Source of the DNA: Ptiloglossa arizonensis | Lineage: Eukaryota > Arthropoda > Insecta > Hymenoptera > Colletidae | DNA: 64,000 nucleotides | NCBI RefSeq assembly: GCF_051014685.1 | Contig: NC_135058.1 | Span: forward strand, 16,618,811 to 16,682,810 | Direction of reading: 5' to 3' | Part shown: positions 40,601-55,600 of the stretch, piece by piece | Layout: each line of letters starts with the position of its first letter | How positions within the stretch are numbered: position 1 is the stretch's first letter | Translations under genes and position numbers: made by a program | Notes under the pieces: model-generated | What the model was told of the DNA's origin: nothing | What the model saw: only the letters and a program-made list of their open reading frames with translations | The model's database searches: none

Positions 40601-43600
40601 AAACATTGGGTGCGAGCGAAACGGTTCATTCGCGACGCGAAACGAACAGAAACAAAGAGAATTTCATTTTCAGGAACGTATCTTTCCCGCGAGTGCAACG
40701 ACGCGTGTGCATTTTATTGTACATTTCTTTCAATTTTTTTTCTATGGAAATATATTTTTGCATAGATTTAATCTTCTCGTCGTTCCGCGTGAAAATATAC
40801 GAGGGAGATATTTAAAATATTTTGTATTTGTTTTCGAGGAAGAAAATCAACACGAGATAAATACTTTCCTCCCAGATATTACATGTTTAGTTTATCCGTT
40901 GTTAATTACAAATGCGGTCAACGAAAATATTATTGCATTTAAATAATCCTTCTGAAAGTTACAGAGTGATACAATAAATATGATTCGTTAAAGATGTGTC
41001 CCGATTGTTTTACCATCTTTTAAGTTTTCCTCTATTTCGTTCCAATAGTAATTGTTCTTTCATCGTGTACAGGTCTGGACAAACTCGTAAGCGCGGAAGT
41101 CGAAGTGAAGAAAATGCAAGAATTATTGGCCAAGATGAAACCACAGTTGGAGAAGGCAGCCATTGCAACGGCTAAAATGATCGAAAGAATCACCCTCGAC
41201 ACGGTTAGTATTGCCAAAAAAGAGACGAGTGTGTCAATAATCGTAAAAGTGGTCGAAGCAAGAATTTAGAAAAATCGAACACCCTTGGAAAATTAATATC
41301 GACGCCAATCGTTTTTGCAATCGTCGAAACAAGTATCCTCTTTCGGTAGCAAGTAATAACGATAATGTTTCGCGTATCGAGTAACGAGAAATTATTAAAA
41401 TCTATCCGAATCGGAGTAGTAGAATTATTACGAAGCTCAGAAATATTTCCAATTCTTGTCCAAATTAACGCGTATTCGTACTATAATAAACGTCATTTAA
41501 ACCGAGCTGTCAGGACCATTAAAGGGATAACCTTCTCCGCTCGTACCGTTGCCTCTTCCGTTTCCGTGTTCCGTTTTCGTTCATTGTTCGCTCGGCCAAT
41601 TTATCGTTTTGAACAAAGAAAACCCGCAAATGTATAGGAAAGCTAATCTGTTAATAATTACTTGTGTGTATATATGTAGGGCGTTTGTTCGAAAACTTCG
41701 ATGTATTTTTACGAATTTCGATGATACCTGAGACAAGATTTGTTACAATTTTATTCTTAAAGGGACTTTTCTGTCGTCGTGTTTCAATGGTGGAACATTT
41801 ATCGGAAATTTTCCTCGATCGCCTGTCTACTTATCATTAAGTTACAAATTCGATCGTGTTTGTTAGATCGAAGCGGAAAAGGCGCGAGCACTGGCGAAGG
41901 AACAAGAGGACACCGCCACGAGAATGAAAATAGAAAATCAGAAGATTCGAGACGAGGCAGAAGCAGATTTAAGTGCGTTTACAGTATTTCTTTTATAGGG
42001 AGAATCCTCTTATCGAAAACCATATATTTTATATATTCGAGGTGTCTTATTTAACTTTGACGTTTAAAATACACCGTATCCGAAATGTCAAGATGAAAGA
42101 AAACTATCGCTTTTAAATGAAATCGGAACGATATCGTAGTTAACTTGGCTCGTTTAAATGAAATATCGCGTTTCTATCGGTATTTAATGTCCATTGAGAT
42201 GAATTCGATACCTCGCGATTGAAATTCTGAAAATAGAGATGGTATCCTAAATAATATATTTCTAGGTCAGATCACTTGTGTTTATATTAAAATGCGAGCT
42301 CCTTTATTCGAAATCTTTTTATTCGAACCTTTTATTATCCCAACAGAGCGTGTATTTGTACAGAACCTTTCTTTTTTATACATTCTTTCATAATGCTAAA
42401 AATTAATTTCGATCGTCGAGGATTTAGAACGAACAGTAATTTAGAAAAAAAAAATTAAAGTTGTAAAGTAATCGAATGATATGTGAAAGAAACTTTGGTT
42501 CCTTTTTCAATGGTTTATTCTCGTTTGCGAATCGATTCTCTATAATGGCAAGGAAAATTGGCTTCGATCGATGTACGATTTCGCTCGATGAATTTATAAC
42601 GATTCTGGCTCGAATATTTCTAATTTTCGTTCGCTCGGTACACGCACCGAGCAAATGTTTCTCCTCGGTCAACAGTGTTTCTCGGAACACACAATGGTAC
42701 ACAAATTTTCGCCAGGTGTACCGCTAGGCAATCATAACCGCCTGTTTCGCGCAGTTAAGCATCTATGTTATTAACCGTGGTGCAATCGATACCCTATTTG
42801 CCGCAGGTCTTGTGCGTCCAATGTTGATTGCCGCCGAGAGAAGCTTGAAAGCTCTCAACAGGAACGACATCACGGAAGTGAAAGCAATGAAGAGACCACC
42901 GGTCGGCGTGCTTTTGGTGATCGAAGTTATTTGTATCATAAACAATGTGAAACCGATCAAGGTTCGTAAAGAATATTTAACGATAGGGTAAATGCTTGAT
43001 CGATCGAACGGTGCAGAGTCGGGTACACCTTACTTTTAAGCAACAATTTTCCTTACGCGTACGAAGCTATTCGAAGCGAAAAATTTGAAAATTTTAAACA
43101 TTTATTCTACTTCTATATTCGTGCGTTCCGATCTTATAGTTGTCAATTTGTATGTCGAAATTCTATTGATGATTTTCTCGTGCAGGTAGAAGGCGTAGGG
43201 AAGTTTGGTACAGAATCGAAGTTGGATTATTGGACGCCAGGTGTTGTATTGCTGTCGGATCCAGGCCACTTCTTGTACACGATGGAGAACTACGACAAAG
43301 AAAATCTTACGCAGGAATTGATTAATAAACTGAAGGTCTACGTTGAAAACCCAAACTTCCAACCAGCGAAGGTTTGGATTTCAATTGCCTCTTCATTCGC
43401 TGAATTCGTTCTAAATTACCCTTACCGTACTTTGGAAAGTGTCACGTGCACTTTTTGAAAATAAAAAGAACACGTTACGATCTCTTCTGCCCAATTTTAA
43501 ACACTACGCTCCACACCCAATTACCCAACGTTTGTCGATTCTTCCATAATTACTCGTACGAAAAATTATCCGAATTCCGTCGATTTCAGATCGAGTACGT

Positions 43601-46600
43601 CTCGAAAGCGTGTTACTCGTTGTGTCTGTGGGTGCACGCGATGTACAACTACTACTTCGTGAACGAGAAAGTGAAACCGAAGATGGAAGCGTTGAGCAAA
43701 GCCGAGGAAGTGCTCGCGGAAACGGAAAGGGGTCTTCTGGCCGCTATGGAGAGGCTGCATCGAGTGGAGGAAGGTGTCGAGAAGTTGCGAAACCTCTTAC
43801 GCTTCGAGGAAGAGAAAAAGACGGAACTGGAGAGACAAAAGCAGCTTTGCGAAGATAGAATGGGTAGGGCGGTCAGGTTGATCGTAGGTCTGGCCGAGGA
43901 GCAGAAACGCTGGATCTCGACCGTGGCTGACATAAATACGTCCTTGAAGAATGTCGTAGGTGATATCCTACTCGCATCCGGTAAGGGACCAGCCTCGTTC
44001 ATTGAACCGAATCAACTTAACTCCTTGAGCGAACAAAAAAGAGATTTATACACCGGAGGATATACTTCACGATCTAAGAACCTAATTCCGGGATTCTCGG
44101 CAATTTCTCCGAATTTTCCAAAACCTTGGATTTATCTTGCAGATAATCCTCGTATTTCTGTTCGTTCAGGATTGTGGATCGTACACTATTGTCAGATCTA
44201 TTTTGGTTCATAGTATCGACGAGTTTCGGGCAGAAATTGTTTCGAAAGTGAGGTTCAAATTGAACTTCGATCAGGATTAGCTTGTACCGAGTACGACTTG
44301 TGTAAAAATGATTTATCGTTAAGCTGCAAGAGTTTTCGAACCACAACTTGTAAATATAAAAGTGTCAGATGCTTGTGTACCTTTAGCTCGTGCGAAAGTT
44401 TCTCTCGCGTCGCGAAACAACGTTGCAAAGCAAACAGAAACGAAAACGAGCGAAAAATAATCCGAAAATTGTGTAAATGCGCGCAAGGTCTCGTCGACGC
44501 GTTAAAAAATGCCTCGTTCCACAGGCGCGATAGCTTACTTGACACCCTTTACGGACAAATATCGAATATCTCTGCTGGCATCCTGGCAAAACATCCTGAA
44601 AGACGTGCCTCACACGCCGGGCAGCAACCCCGTGTCGACTCTGGGCGATCAGGTGGAAATAAGAAAATGGCAGATCGGGGGCTTACCCAGGGATTCGCTC
44701 TCCGTGGAGAACGCCGTTCTGGCGATGCACTCGAACCGCTGGCCTCTTTTTATCGACCCTCAAGGGCAAGCAAACAAGTGGATACGTTCTCTGGTGAGCG
44801 AGAAGGGACAGGTTTCTTGTAACCGAAAACTACAGGGAACGGAACGAGCTTCGTTCGTCTTGCTTAAATTGAATTGCTCCCGAAGTGGGTCGAACAACGT
44901 CGCGCGACCACAAAAGGGATGCCTCAAAATTTGAAGTCGCAGAAGTGGAGTAAAGTTTTAAAACCAACCGCGCAATTCTTCGAACCGTATCTACAAATAA
45001 AATAGTAACGATCGTCATTAAGGTGGCTGGATGTAAAAATGGATGTACAATGCATCCGAGCATGTTCATTTTTTTCATTCGCGAACGTTTTCGTCCGTTC
45101 GATTTTAGAAAAATAATGAAAATAGTCGGTACGGGTCTAACGTACCCGTGTAACAAGAACTTTCAATGTTTCGAAGATTCGTTTTCGAGAAAATTGAATC
45201 TCATCACTCGACGAACACCCGTTCACTTTTACTCCAATAACGCGCAAGTACTCGCTACAAATTGTAATTCTCCCAAGAAACTGAAACTTCCAAGAAATTA
45301 AAACTGTTAATAACTTCGTGTCTCGGGGTAAAGAAACACGGAATATTCTTGCGATCGAGTTTCGTTTAATTAACGCGTCTCGCGTAGAAAGCTTCGAGAT
45401 TCCATCGAGCTTTATTCGTGTTTTCCACGATGACGTTCACCCGAGCTCTACCGTAAGATGAAAATTATCACCAATATTTCTCGTCTTGAGTCTCTCTCGT
45501 GATTTACAACACGTTTAACCGTGTCCCCGCGTAATTAAATCTACGACACTAGAAATAGTGAAAATCTACGTTGAACGAGAATTGAAACAAAAATTGAACG
45601 CTTCGATGTACTCGCGAGGCAATAACGCGATATTTGCACACAACGAGGAAATTTGATTTCGCAATGGTGTTAAATTTCTGACCGACTTTTTTTCAATAAA
45701 TACGAGCGGACCAATTACTCGCAACGGTTCCCATTTAATCGCTCCACTCTTCCTAGAAATTCACCGATTTACGATACACCGCTGTATACGTACAATTTTT
45801 TATATTTCTCGCGCTCCAATGGGAACAAAAGTACAAGGACACCGGGATATCCATCGTCAAGATGGCTGACAAAGATATCCTCCGCGTCTTCGAGTCCTGT
45901 GTACGATTCGGAAAGGCCTGCCTGGTAGAAAACATTGGCCTCGAATTGGAGCCCGGTTTGGATCCAATACTCTTGCGATCGTTGTTCGAACATGGCGGCC
46001 AGATGTGCGTTAAAATTGGTGACAACATCGTCCCCTACAACACGGACTTTCGTTTGTTCCTTACCACCAGGCTGTCGAATCCTCATTACTCTCCGGACGT
46101 GTCGATAAAAATCTTGTTGGTCAACTTCGCGCTCACCGTCACGTAAGTTTAAAATCTGATTCCAACGAGATCACTTTTTGCAGTAATAATCACACGACGT
46201 TATCGATCGTATCAAAATCACGCTTTTCGTAATTGCTAAAAAGGGAGAACTCGTCCCCCTTCGATTTTAACGTACCTTTGCAGAGAATTTGATATTTCGT
46301 TAATTTATCGATGTAAGAATTTTAATTTAGGGCCAGTTAGGGCCACTAATATCGTCTTTACGTACAAAAGTGGCTTAGAAGATCAGATGCTGGCATTGGT
46401 CGTAATTCAAGAACGGCCGGATCTTGAGGAAACAAGGAACGCCTTAATCGTCTCCAACGCTGAAATGAGGAAGGATTTAAAGGAAATAGAAGACAGAATC
46501 CTCTATAGATTATCGGTATCAGAGGGCTCCGTTGTCGACGACATGAACCTTATCCTCACTTTGGAAGCTTCCAAAGTCAAAAGCGAAGAGATCAAGGTAC

Positions 46601-49600
46601 TCTGATCGGACTAAAATTACTTTTACTTCAAAATTGGTAAAATTTTCTACACGTTGTATTCGTTCTAGACAAAAATAAAAGAAGCGTACATCATCCAGGC
46701 AGACATCGAAGAAACCAGATCACTGTACATTCCCGTCGCGGTTCGAGGACGAATACTTTTTTTCTGTCTCTTGGATTTGCAATTCATCGACACCATGTAC
46801 CAGTACTCTTTGGAATGGTTCGTCGACATATTTAATAACAGCATACACGCTGCGGAAAAGAGCGGTTAGTGCGATCATTTACCTCTGTTCTTGTAAACAT
46901 CGTTCCAAAACCCATTAACAACCATGTCCAACTTCGGCTACCGAGATCCTATTAATCGCATATGCGTAACTCTCTTGTTACAATTCGTTTAATTTATTTT
47001 TCTACCATTATTTAATTACCCGACGAGATGCACAACCGAATGCGTTTGTTAACCGTGTAAACGATGATATTTTCCAGATAATATAGAGCAACGGGTCGAG
47101 AGTATCAACCGCAAATTCATGTTCTCGCTGTTCTCGAACGTGTGTCGAAGCCTATTCGAGAAACACAAATTACATTTTGCGTTCCTCGTCTGCGCGAGGA
47201 TTCAAATGAACGACAATTCGATCGACGCGACGGAATGGAGGCACCTTCTGGCAGGACCGGAACCACCGGAAGTAAGATTCCGAAAATAATGGGGAACCTT
47301 ACGTTTCTCGTACATTGTTTCTCTTCGCGTCATATTTCGTTCCTCTTGTATTTGTTGCGTACACGGAATCGTTGATACGTTAAAATCATTTCCATTCGAG
47401 CGACAACACACTCGATGAAAAATGTTTGCAAATAAAATAGGTGTCGAGCAACGTTGTGGTCTAAATTGGAACGATTTTCGGGTTGAATAATTTGCAAAAT
47501 AATTAAACGAAGTTACGCGGTAAATTCAAAGTAAGAGTAATTCGGATATCCGTTCTGTATTGTTATTTTTATTGCACGGAACACCGTGGAATAAAAAGTT
47601 TCCGCGATAACTGTGTCGTTTGTAAAACTATACCCTCTCCGATCGTTCTTTCTCTTCTATTTTCAACCCGATCCGTATTAACGTTTCATATCGTTTTGCT
47701 AAAGTTCATTCGCAAATCGTCTCTTTCTAGTCGCTATCATCGCTCAAGAAAATTCCGGGCTTTGTTCTCTTAGACATCCGCAGACTATTATAATTCCGTT
47801 TCTCAAGAAATACGCGCTCTTTCGAGCGACTCTGCGTTTAAACGCACCACCATATCGTTCATCGATCAACGTTTTATCCAACTTTCCTAATCCTTTCCTC
47901 CGGTTTCTTCTCCTTCTTCTCTTTTAGCTTATTTATATTTTTCGTACAAGTTTTCCTCTATATTTGTACTTTTCTTTCGTAAAGCAACTCCGAGACTAGG
48001 TTTCGAGTAACAACCTTTGCCTGTACCTCGTCGTCGCGAATCGTACGTCCACTTTCTCGTTCTTACGTAACAAAGACGTCGCGAGTAACGATAATAAATA
48101 TTTTCGTCCGTTTACGAAATTCAAAATTAACGAGTAAATCAACGACACGTTCGATAAAAAATACTTCTTTTCAAAGGTTGTACGATTACTCCCCTTACAG
48201 AGATTAAAAAAATATTTAAAGAAACTATTCTCCTGCTAAAATGATCGTACAATCGTAACGAAAATAACAAAGTTACAAACGTGTCGTATTTATGACAAAA
48301 CTATCCTCGTACCAAAATAATCGTACAATCGTAACGCAAGTAACAAAGTTACAAACGTGTGATATTTATGACAAGTGGTTGAATTCGCTCTCTGAAAACG
48401 TATTGGCTCCGATCGAGGTGAACGTTTGTGGAAAGTTCGACGCGTTTGTCGCGCTGCAAAATCGAATAAACTTTACAAACGGAGCACTCGATGAACAAAT
48501 CGGTTTGCGGTGAAAATCCAACGGTAGCGAATTCGACCGCGATGGATCAAAGGATTCGTGATAAAAAAAAAAGGAACGATGGAACAGTTCCTCGCGATTT
48601 CGCGGTTGAAAATCCTCGATCCGCGGAATAGATAAAATGGCGGGTCGCGTCAGGTGCGAAATGGATTTCCAAGGTTTCAAGGATGCTTAAGTTTGTCTCC
48701 CCGGGCGCAGGACAGAGCCAATCCGTCGCCGGATTGGATCACCACGCGATCCTGGAGAGAGCTCCAGGCGCTCGAGTGCCTACCGAAGTTCACCAACTTC
48801 GTCGAGTCCTTCGAACAGTCGCTGACCCAATTCAAAGCAGTCTTCGACGCTCAGGAGGCGCATCTGTTAGTACTATCGAAATTGCTTCTTCTCTTTCATC
48901 GATGGAAACGCGAGGGCGAATTCTTTTTTCTTTTTCTTTTTAATTACCGAAATTCAAAGCCAAAGGGTTTCTTTTCAATTGTACGAGATACTCTTTTTTT
49001 CAATCGATTCCAATTCAAGAGACGAAAATACTAGCAGAAATGTCCCTCAGACACTGTCTCGAAAGTTATTAGAGATACAATAGAATTTGTCCGGACGAGT
49101 AATAGGTAGTTGGATAAGAAACGGAGCTATCAGGTTCGTCGTTTTATTTTTCCAAAGACGGTACTACCGTTTCATGTACACGTGCGAAGTTTCACGTAAA
49201 TTTGTCGACTCGTTCGTATATTTACAGTTGTTCAAAGTCAAAGTGTCATATTGGATTGTTCGGATAGTCGTTTCGTTTTTTTTTTTTTCGTGAAAATGAA
49301 ACACGATTTTTTTAGAGTTTACCGATAAAAGCTCACATTTTCCAAGTTATTGTCGTCTTTGGAAACGTTGAACAACGAGACTCGGAAACTGAACAAGTAG
49401 AACGAACGACACACGCTCTCCGCCGGACAAGTAGAACAGGACCGTTAACGTTCCGACAAGCACGATAGACGTAGAATCGAACCGTGCCCGTTTCGACGAA
49501 AAAAAAACCCTTCTGACCCTAAAAGCGTAAGAGTATCTTTTTCGTCGAGCAAATAAAGTAGATCTCCTCCACGTGTTCAATGAACGCTTTCGTAATTCAT

Positions 49601-52600
49601 TCGAGTGGAATGAAACTTTCTGTAGTCGGACCAATCGAGTAGCGAAAGTTAGCGGTCGTTCGAGCGCAGTGAAACTAACGTTAATTCCTTTAGCGAAAAA
49701 CATAAAATATATGTCCAGTACAACTCTTCGGACAAGGAATACGTAGAAAAAAATCAACTAGATCGGTCTCGATTGCAAATCTTTCAGACCTGACCGCTCT
49801 TAAGAATTATAATTGTTACGAATAATGGATCGACGCATGCATGACAAAGTTTATCGAGCAACCTAGTACTATGCTATACAATAATTTTCATCGAACGAAA
49901 AAAGTTATCGAACGACCAGGTACCTCCGTAAAAAGAATTTTTCGAAATTCGTCTCGACTTTGAACATCGAAGCATCGAAAGAAATCCTCGGTGTTTTATA
50001 TACTCGGATTGTTTGACCCTAGGGAAATATCTTTTCGTTCAGAGCCCCGTACCCGAAGCCATGGGACACCGAACTGGACGACTTTCGTAAAATGTTGGTC
50101 CTGAAGTGTCTCCGGCCGGACAAACTGACCAACGCGATGCAACTCTATCTCGCCAAGTATTTAGGCCGAGAATTCATCGAACCTCAAACCACGGAATTGT
50201 CCGCGGTGTACAAGGAATCGTCGTCGAGCACACCGATCGTGTTCATTTTGTCCACGGGGACCGATCCCGCGGCCGAGCTCTACAAATTCGCGGACAGATT
50301 GAGAATGAACTTAAAACTACGGGCGATATCGCTCGGTCAGGGTCAGGGGCCCCGAGCGGAGGCCATGATCAAAATCTCCGCGGAACAAGGTCATTGGTGT
50401 TTCTTCCAGGTAACCGAGAAAACTTTACAAGAAATCGGTCCTTTTTTTTTTTTTAGTAACTAACGGTTTAACGGTTTATTCTCGACAGTGTTTTCGCGCA
50501 AATTATATCGCGTACGCAAGAAATATACATCTCGGGCCAAAATTCGTCGCACAAATGGGACAAAGACGATCGATTTTCCATTTGAAAACGTCATTTTGTT
50601 ATTTCAAGTTTTCGTCTTGTTTTCAACCGTGGAATCTCCGTGGCCCCATTTATACCACGAATTTTCACCCACGGTGTATACATGTACAATACAGTTACCA
50701 GATCGATCGATCTTCAAATGCATTTTTCTCGGAAACGAAATCTCCGTTGCAGTTGCGAAACGTCTACTACTTTTTGGTCATTTAACCGTGCGCGATGAAT
50801 ATATTTAAACCTTGCCTAAAAAAAATTTATATGCGAGAACATCGTAGCGAAGAGAACTCGATAGACGACAACGACGAGGATACTTTTACATCGGAATACG
50901 AATTTATTTTGTTGCGACGGTAACGCCAGAGAGTTTTCTAAATTCATCGGCAAAGAGTACAAAATATTCTACGAAAGAAAATAAAACTTAATTAGGAGCG
51001 TAGGCGCGAAGTTTCACTTCCGTGCGAAACAACTGTGAAACTCGAATTCAGCGTGGACGAATGGTCACCGAATGGCTCGTGGATTTTCATCGAGAACGTT
51101 AAAGTTCACCTTGGATAAAGATACAGACGTTACGACAGCGCGGACATTTCATACGCAAAAATATCAATCACTGTAACGTCAAATATCCATACAAATCTGC
51201 AGTCGATGTACGATAGAAAGGAGAAGTATTCATCGTAGCTCGGGTTTGAAAATATTGCGATCGTCGATCAAAAGAATAATCTTGTTTAAAGAGGAAGAAA
51301 AAAAAGAGACGAAATATCTTACGGGTCTACTCCGAAGGCGATAAAAGGAGCGACAGAGAAAAACTGCTATCTCCTTTATCTCTTTGGAATATATGTAAAA
51401 AGGGGGATCGGCGAGCGAGGCAATGATTTATCGTCCCGCGAAATAACGCTGCTTGCTACTCGATAGCGAAACAAAGAGGCGAACGAGAACCGAGTATCTT
51501 GCTCGATAGAGTCTTAACAAAGGATCGAGTTAAATAGAAAATCAGATACTTGTTTCTCGACGCGCTCCGAGAAAACTATTGGGTTCTTCGGAGAATCTTT
51601 TCGTTTTTTTTTTTTCTTTTTTTTTTTTCGTGAAAATGAAACACGATTTTTTTTAGAGCGTATAAACATTTTATCAAATCGTATATCCTCCATTTTGGAA
51701 AACGAAATCGCTTTCCGAACAACCGAATACTTTCGAACAGCTACTCCGGTTACCGTAACCATTTTATTCGTTGAACTTCCACGTCCGTAACAACGGACAT
51801 TGTTAATGAATACGCGATTGCTTCTGGCAGGAGTTTTTACGAAGTTAACAGTTACGCGAACAGCGAAATTGCGGTTGGTTAACCGCGCCGAACGAACGCT
51901 TTTCGTAAACAATTTCCAACGTCGATGCATAGTCGAGTTCGTTAACGAATACTCGTTGCAACGAAATTTGGACCTGAAAAAATTTACGTTATTTACATTA
52001 TTTTCGGGTCTTTCGTAGCAACGGAGATATTTAAGATGATACCGATAAATACGACACCCTGTATATCGCAGTACGATTCGATGAAAATATATTCTTACAG
52101 AACTGTCACTTGGCACCAAGCTGGATGCCAATTCTGGACAGACTGGTCGAGACTTTGGCAAGAGAAAAATGTCACGACGATTTCCGCTTGTGGTTGACTT
52201 CGGCACCATCGCCAAAGTTTCCCGTCAGCATACTTCAAAACAGTAGCAAAATGACGATCGAACCCCCTCGAGGCATCAAGGTAAAGAAAGCGCACACTTG
52301 CAACACGTGAGATTCATCGACACGTTTTTTTCAATTATTCGTTCGCGTTAAAGACGAATTCAATGTAAATAATATTTTATTTTTTTAGGCAAATATGTTT
52401 CGCGCGTACCTGACTCAAGTGATCGAAACGAAAACGTTCTTCGAGTCCGACCATGCGAAAGTTCCCCAGTTCAAGTGGTTGATATTTTCGCTGAGTCTTT
52501 TCCATTCGGTTCTTCTCGAAAGGAGAAAATTTGGCCCTTTGGGTTTTAATATCCCGTACGAATTCACCAATGGCGATTTGACCATATGCATATCCCAACT

Positions 52601-55600
52601 TCACATGTTTCTTTTAGAATACGCAACTGTACCATTTAAGGTAGGTCGATTCTAACCTTCAACCAATACGCTGAGTACTATGACGGAGTCAACGAAGGAA
52701 TCCACTTAAAAAGACCTGTTGTTCCGTTGAGAACTCTTCCCTTCTTATTGCTTTGACAGATAAACTCCAATATACAACACTTAACAGGGTTCGATAACAA
52801 TAGCGATGGGATAGTCCTCAAATTTCATCTCTTCTAACCTCCGTCTCTTCCACTTTCTTATTCTTATTTATTCTCATTTTAAAGAAGCGCAAATTTCTAC
52901 TACAGATACGTTTTAGAATACAAAAATTTGATGACTTACTGCCCTCTGTTATCGATACGAGGAAGTTGCGTTTCGTTCTAAGTTTCCTAGATGGCGTAAG
53001 GAGTTCAGAATTCATAGTCACTTTCACACTCTGACTCGATCCACTTATACCGTTCTATACGGTGTTTAACTGTAAGGACTACCTGTGAACAAAAGCACCA
53101 AGCAAGTCCATCTTATCGTTGATTCCGACATAGAAAAATTGAATCGTATAAATATATTTATAAAATATAAATTGCATCTGTCAGTAATCGGTGTCACGAT
53201 CTGAAATACCGATCTCGTAAAATATTAATGGTTTCGAAGCGACCTCGTTTCAGAATGGTGATTTTATAAACTATATTCAACTGAACATCCGACGACGGTA
53301 AACGTAGTGCAATAGAAAACTCGTTCCTACATGTCGCTATCGGTCACAAAAAATATTCCAACAATAAGTTCCATTCATTTTCACAGATGGCACCTGGAAT
53401 ACCGTAGCACGTGAAACTAAGGAAATTTTCAAAGTTGTAGCTACCCTTTTACTTTTATACTTTTTAGAAAGTATTTACCTTAAAGCGGCAATTAATCTAA
53501 AATCTTGTTCTAATTTTTAATCGCGTATCTGTTGTTCACTTAATCGGTAAAGGTTCTAATTTACACCGCCGGTCACATTAACTACGGTGGACGAATAACG
53601 GATGACTGGGATCGTCGGTGCGTTTTAACTATCCTCGAGGACTTCTACAAACCGGAAATTCTCGCAAACTCCTATACATTCGACGAACAAGGGTACTACT
53701 ATCAAGTAATGCAGTCACATCGCCGTAATTGTATTTCGTACGAATTTTGTATTACGCAAAATACGTACGCTAATGTACCGTCTCTTTTTCCGCGTTGCAA
53801 ATGCAACACTTTCCTTTCGATAATTTTTGTCTTCCGTCTCCTTACGATCTCGTACGTTTCAGTTACCGGACACGGCAACATTCGAGGAGTATATCGAGCA
53901 CGTAAAAACCTTCCCTTTGAACGACGATCCCTCGATGTTCGGAATGCACCCGAACGCTGACATAAGCTGCGCACAAGCGGAATCGTACGCCTGTCTCGAA
54001 ACGCTTCTTGCCCTTCAACCGCGTCAAGTCGGAATCGAAGCCGCGAGTATCGAAGAAGTCACCACTCAATTAGCGCAGGACATGTTAGGGCAAATGCCGC
54101 TGACCTTCGACCTAGCGGCTATGCAGTTGAGGTACTCCGTTCAAACTTTTTCCTTAAGATCTGAAATTATACCTTGAATATCCTAGACGTAGATCTACTT
54201 AACCGTTCAAATTTTGCAGGCACTTGCAATAAACCGACTGCGCAATCAACGCCTATAGACCTTCGCACCAGTGAATATTTCAATTTTGCTAGTTTTCGTT
54301 ATATCTTCACGAGAGTATCGCCAACGCGTTAACAACATTTTCCTGATGTAAATAAATCCAAATGCGACCTCATTATTTTTAATTATACGTGTTTGACCAA
54401 TGATGCTCGCGACGCTAACACTCGAAGTATACGAATCAGGTAAAATGAAGTTTAGTTTGGATTTATTTTCATCGGGAAAACTTTGCCGATCCATTGGTAA
54501 TATTCTCGGAAAAATATTATGAAGAATATACCAATTGTTTTTTTATTGCTAGTGGGCTCACCCCCGCGAAACGATGATCGTCTTTAACTACCAGTATATT
54601 AATAATCGTTTGCAGTCTAGATGTGTCATTATTATTACCATTCACTTTACTGTCTTCACTTCTTATTGAATTTTTAATACTTACCAACAGCAACCTTCTA
54701 AAAAGGCTTTACCAAGGCTTTGCTGACTTTAATAACGATATCGTCCCAATACAATTATGAATTGTATTGGGCCTTGAATTTCCTTTCCTTACCGTAGAAA
54801 ATTTCAATCGTAATTTATTAAAACTGTTTCTTTCGATAGAAGCCATTAACTACACTTAAACGTTTTAGATACCCCGTTTTATACGAAGAGTCATTCAACA
54901 CTGTCCTGTTACAAGAAGCCATACGTTATAATAATCTATTAACAGAGGTAGAGACAACACTGAAGGACCTCTTAAAAGCCTTGAAAGGGCTAGTTGTAAT
55001 GTCCGAGCAATTAGAAACTGTGTCGAATAGCTTGTACAACAATAGAATTCCAAAAGTTTGGCAAGACAAGGGATACCCTTCTCTGAAACCGCTCGGTAAT
55101 TCGAATCTTTTTTCATTTTAATAACTTTTGTAGTTAATATTAGAATACTTGCAATATATAATATATTCATTCAATAATATATATATATTCATTCGTACTA
55201 ATCAATTTGATATGATATTACATATTATAACGCCAAATTGATCCTTAACATTAAACCTCGTGACACGATGTTAATGTCCTAGTGTTTATCAAATGTAATT
55301 TTATACGACACTTGTGTTAATTTTACGTATATTTCTAATTTCGTTAAAAATTGTACACTTCTTAAATAATAAATCGACAACTCAGGTGCTTGGTTTCTCG
55401 ATCTGAAGGATCGAATCGCATTCTTGAGATCTTGGGAGGCTCACGGTATACCCGTGGCTTTCTGGATTTCCGGTTTTTACTTCCCACAAGCTTTTCTGAC
55501 TGGCACTTTGCAGAATTTCGCACGAAACCATGTTGTCTCCATCGACACTATTGATTTCAGTTTTCAGGTACCGCTTAATTAAAATATATATTCAACAATA

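Larger units (their letters stand above)
48866..50042 (+). other. DNAH1 intron 28 (1.2 kb), repeat-rich
   Basis: Carries dispersed repeat copy B (49113-49251), a CGTGAAAATGAAACACGA word near 49289, and GTAGAA minisatellite units (49380-49470). No gene was seen. Confidence 0.6.

Noticed and set aside
43446..44213. 255-codon frame starting before exon 22
   Set aside because: The true exon starts at the TTTCAG acceptor (43590) and ends at the GTAAGG donor (43980); the ends of the open frame are intron read-through.
51514..52215. 233-codon minus-strand frame
   Set aside because: It runs antisense through the real dynein exon at 52101-52280 and through a poly-Lys-encoding T tract; no family resemblance.
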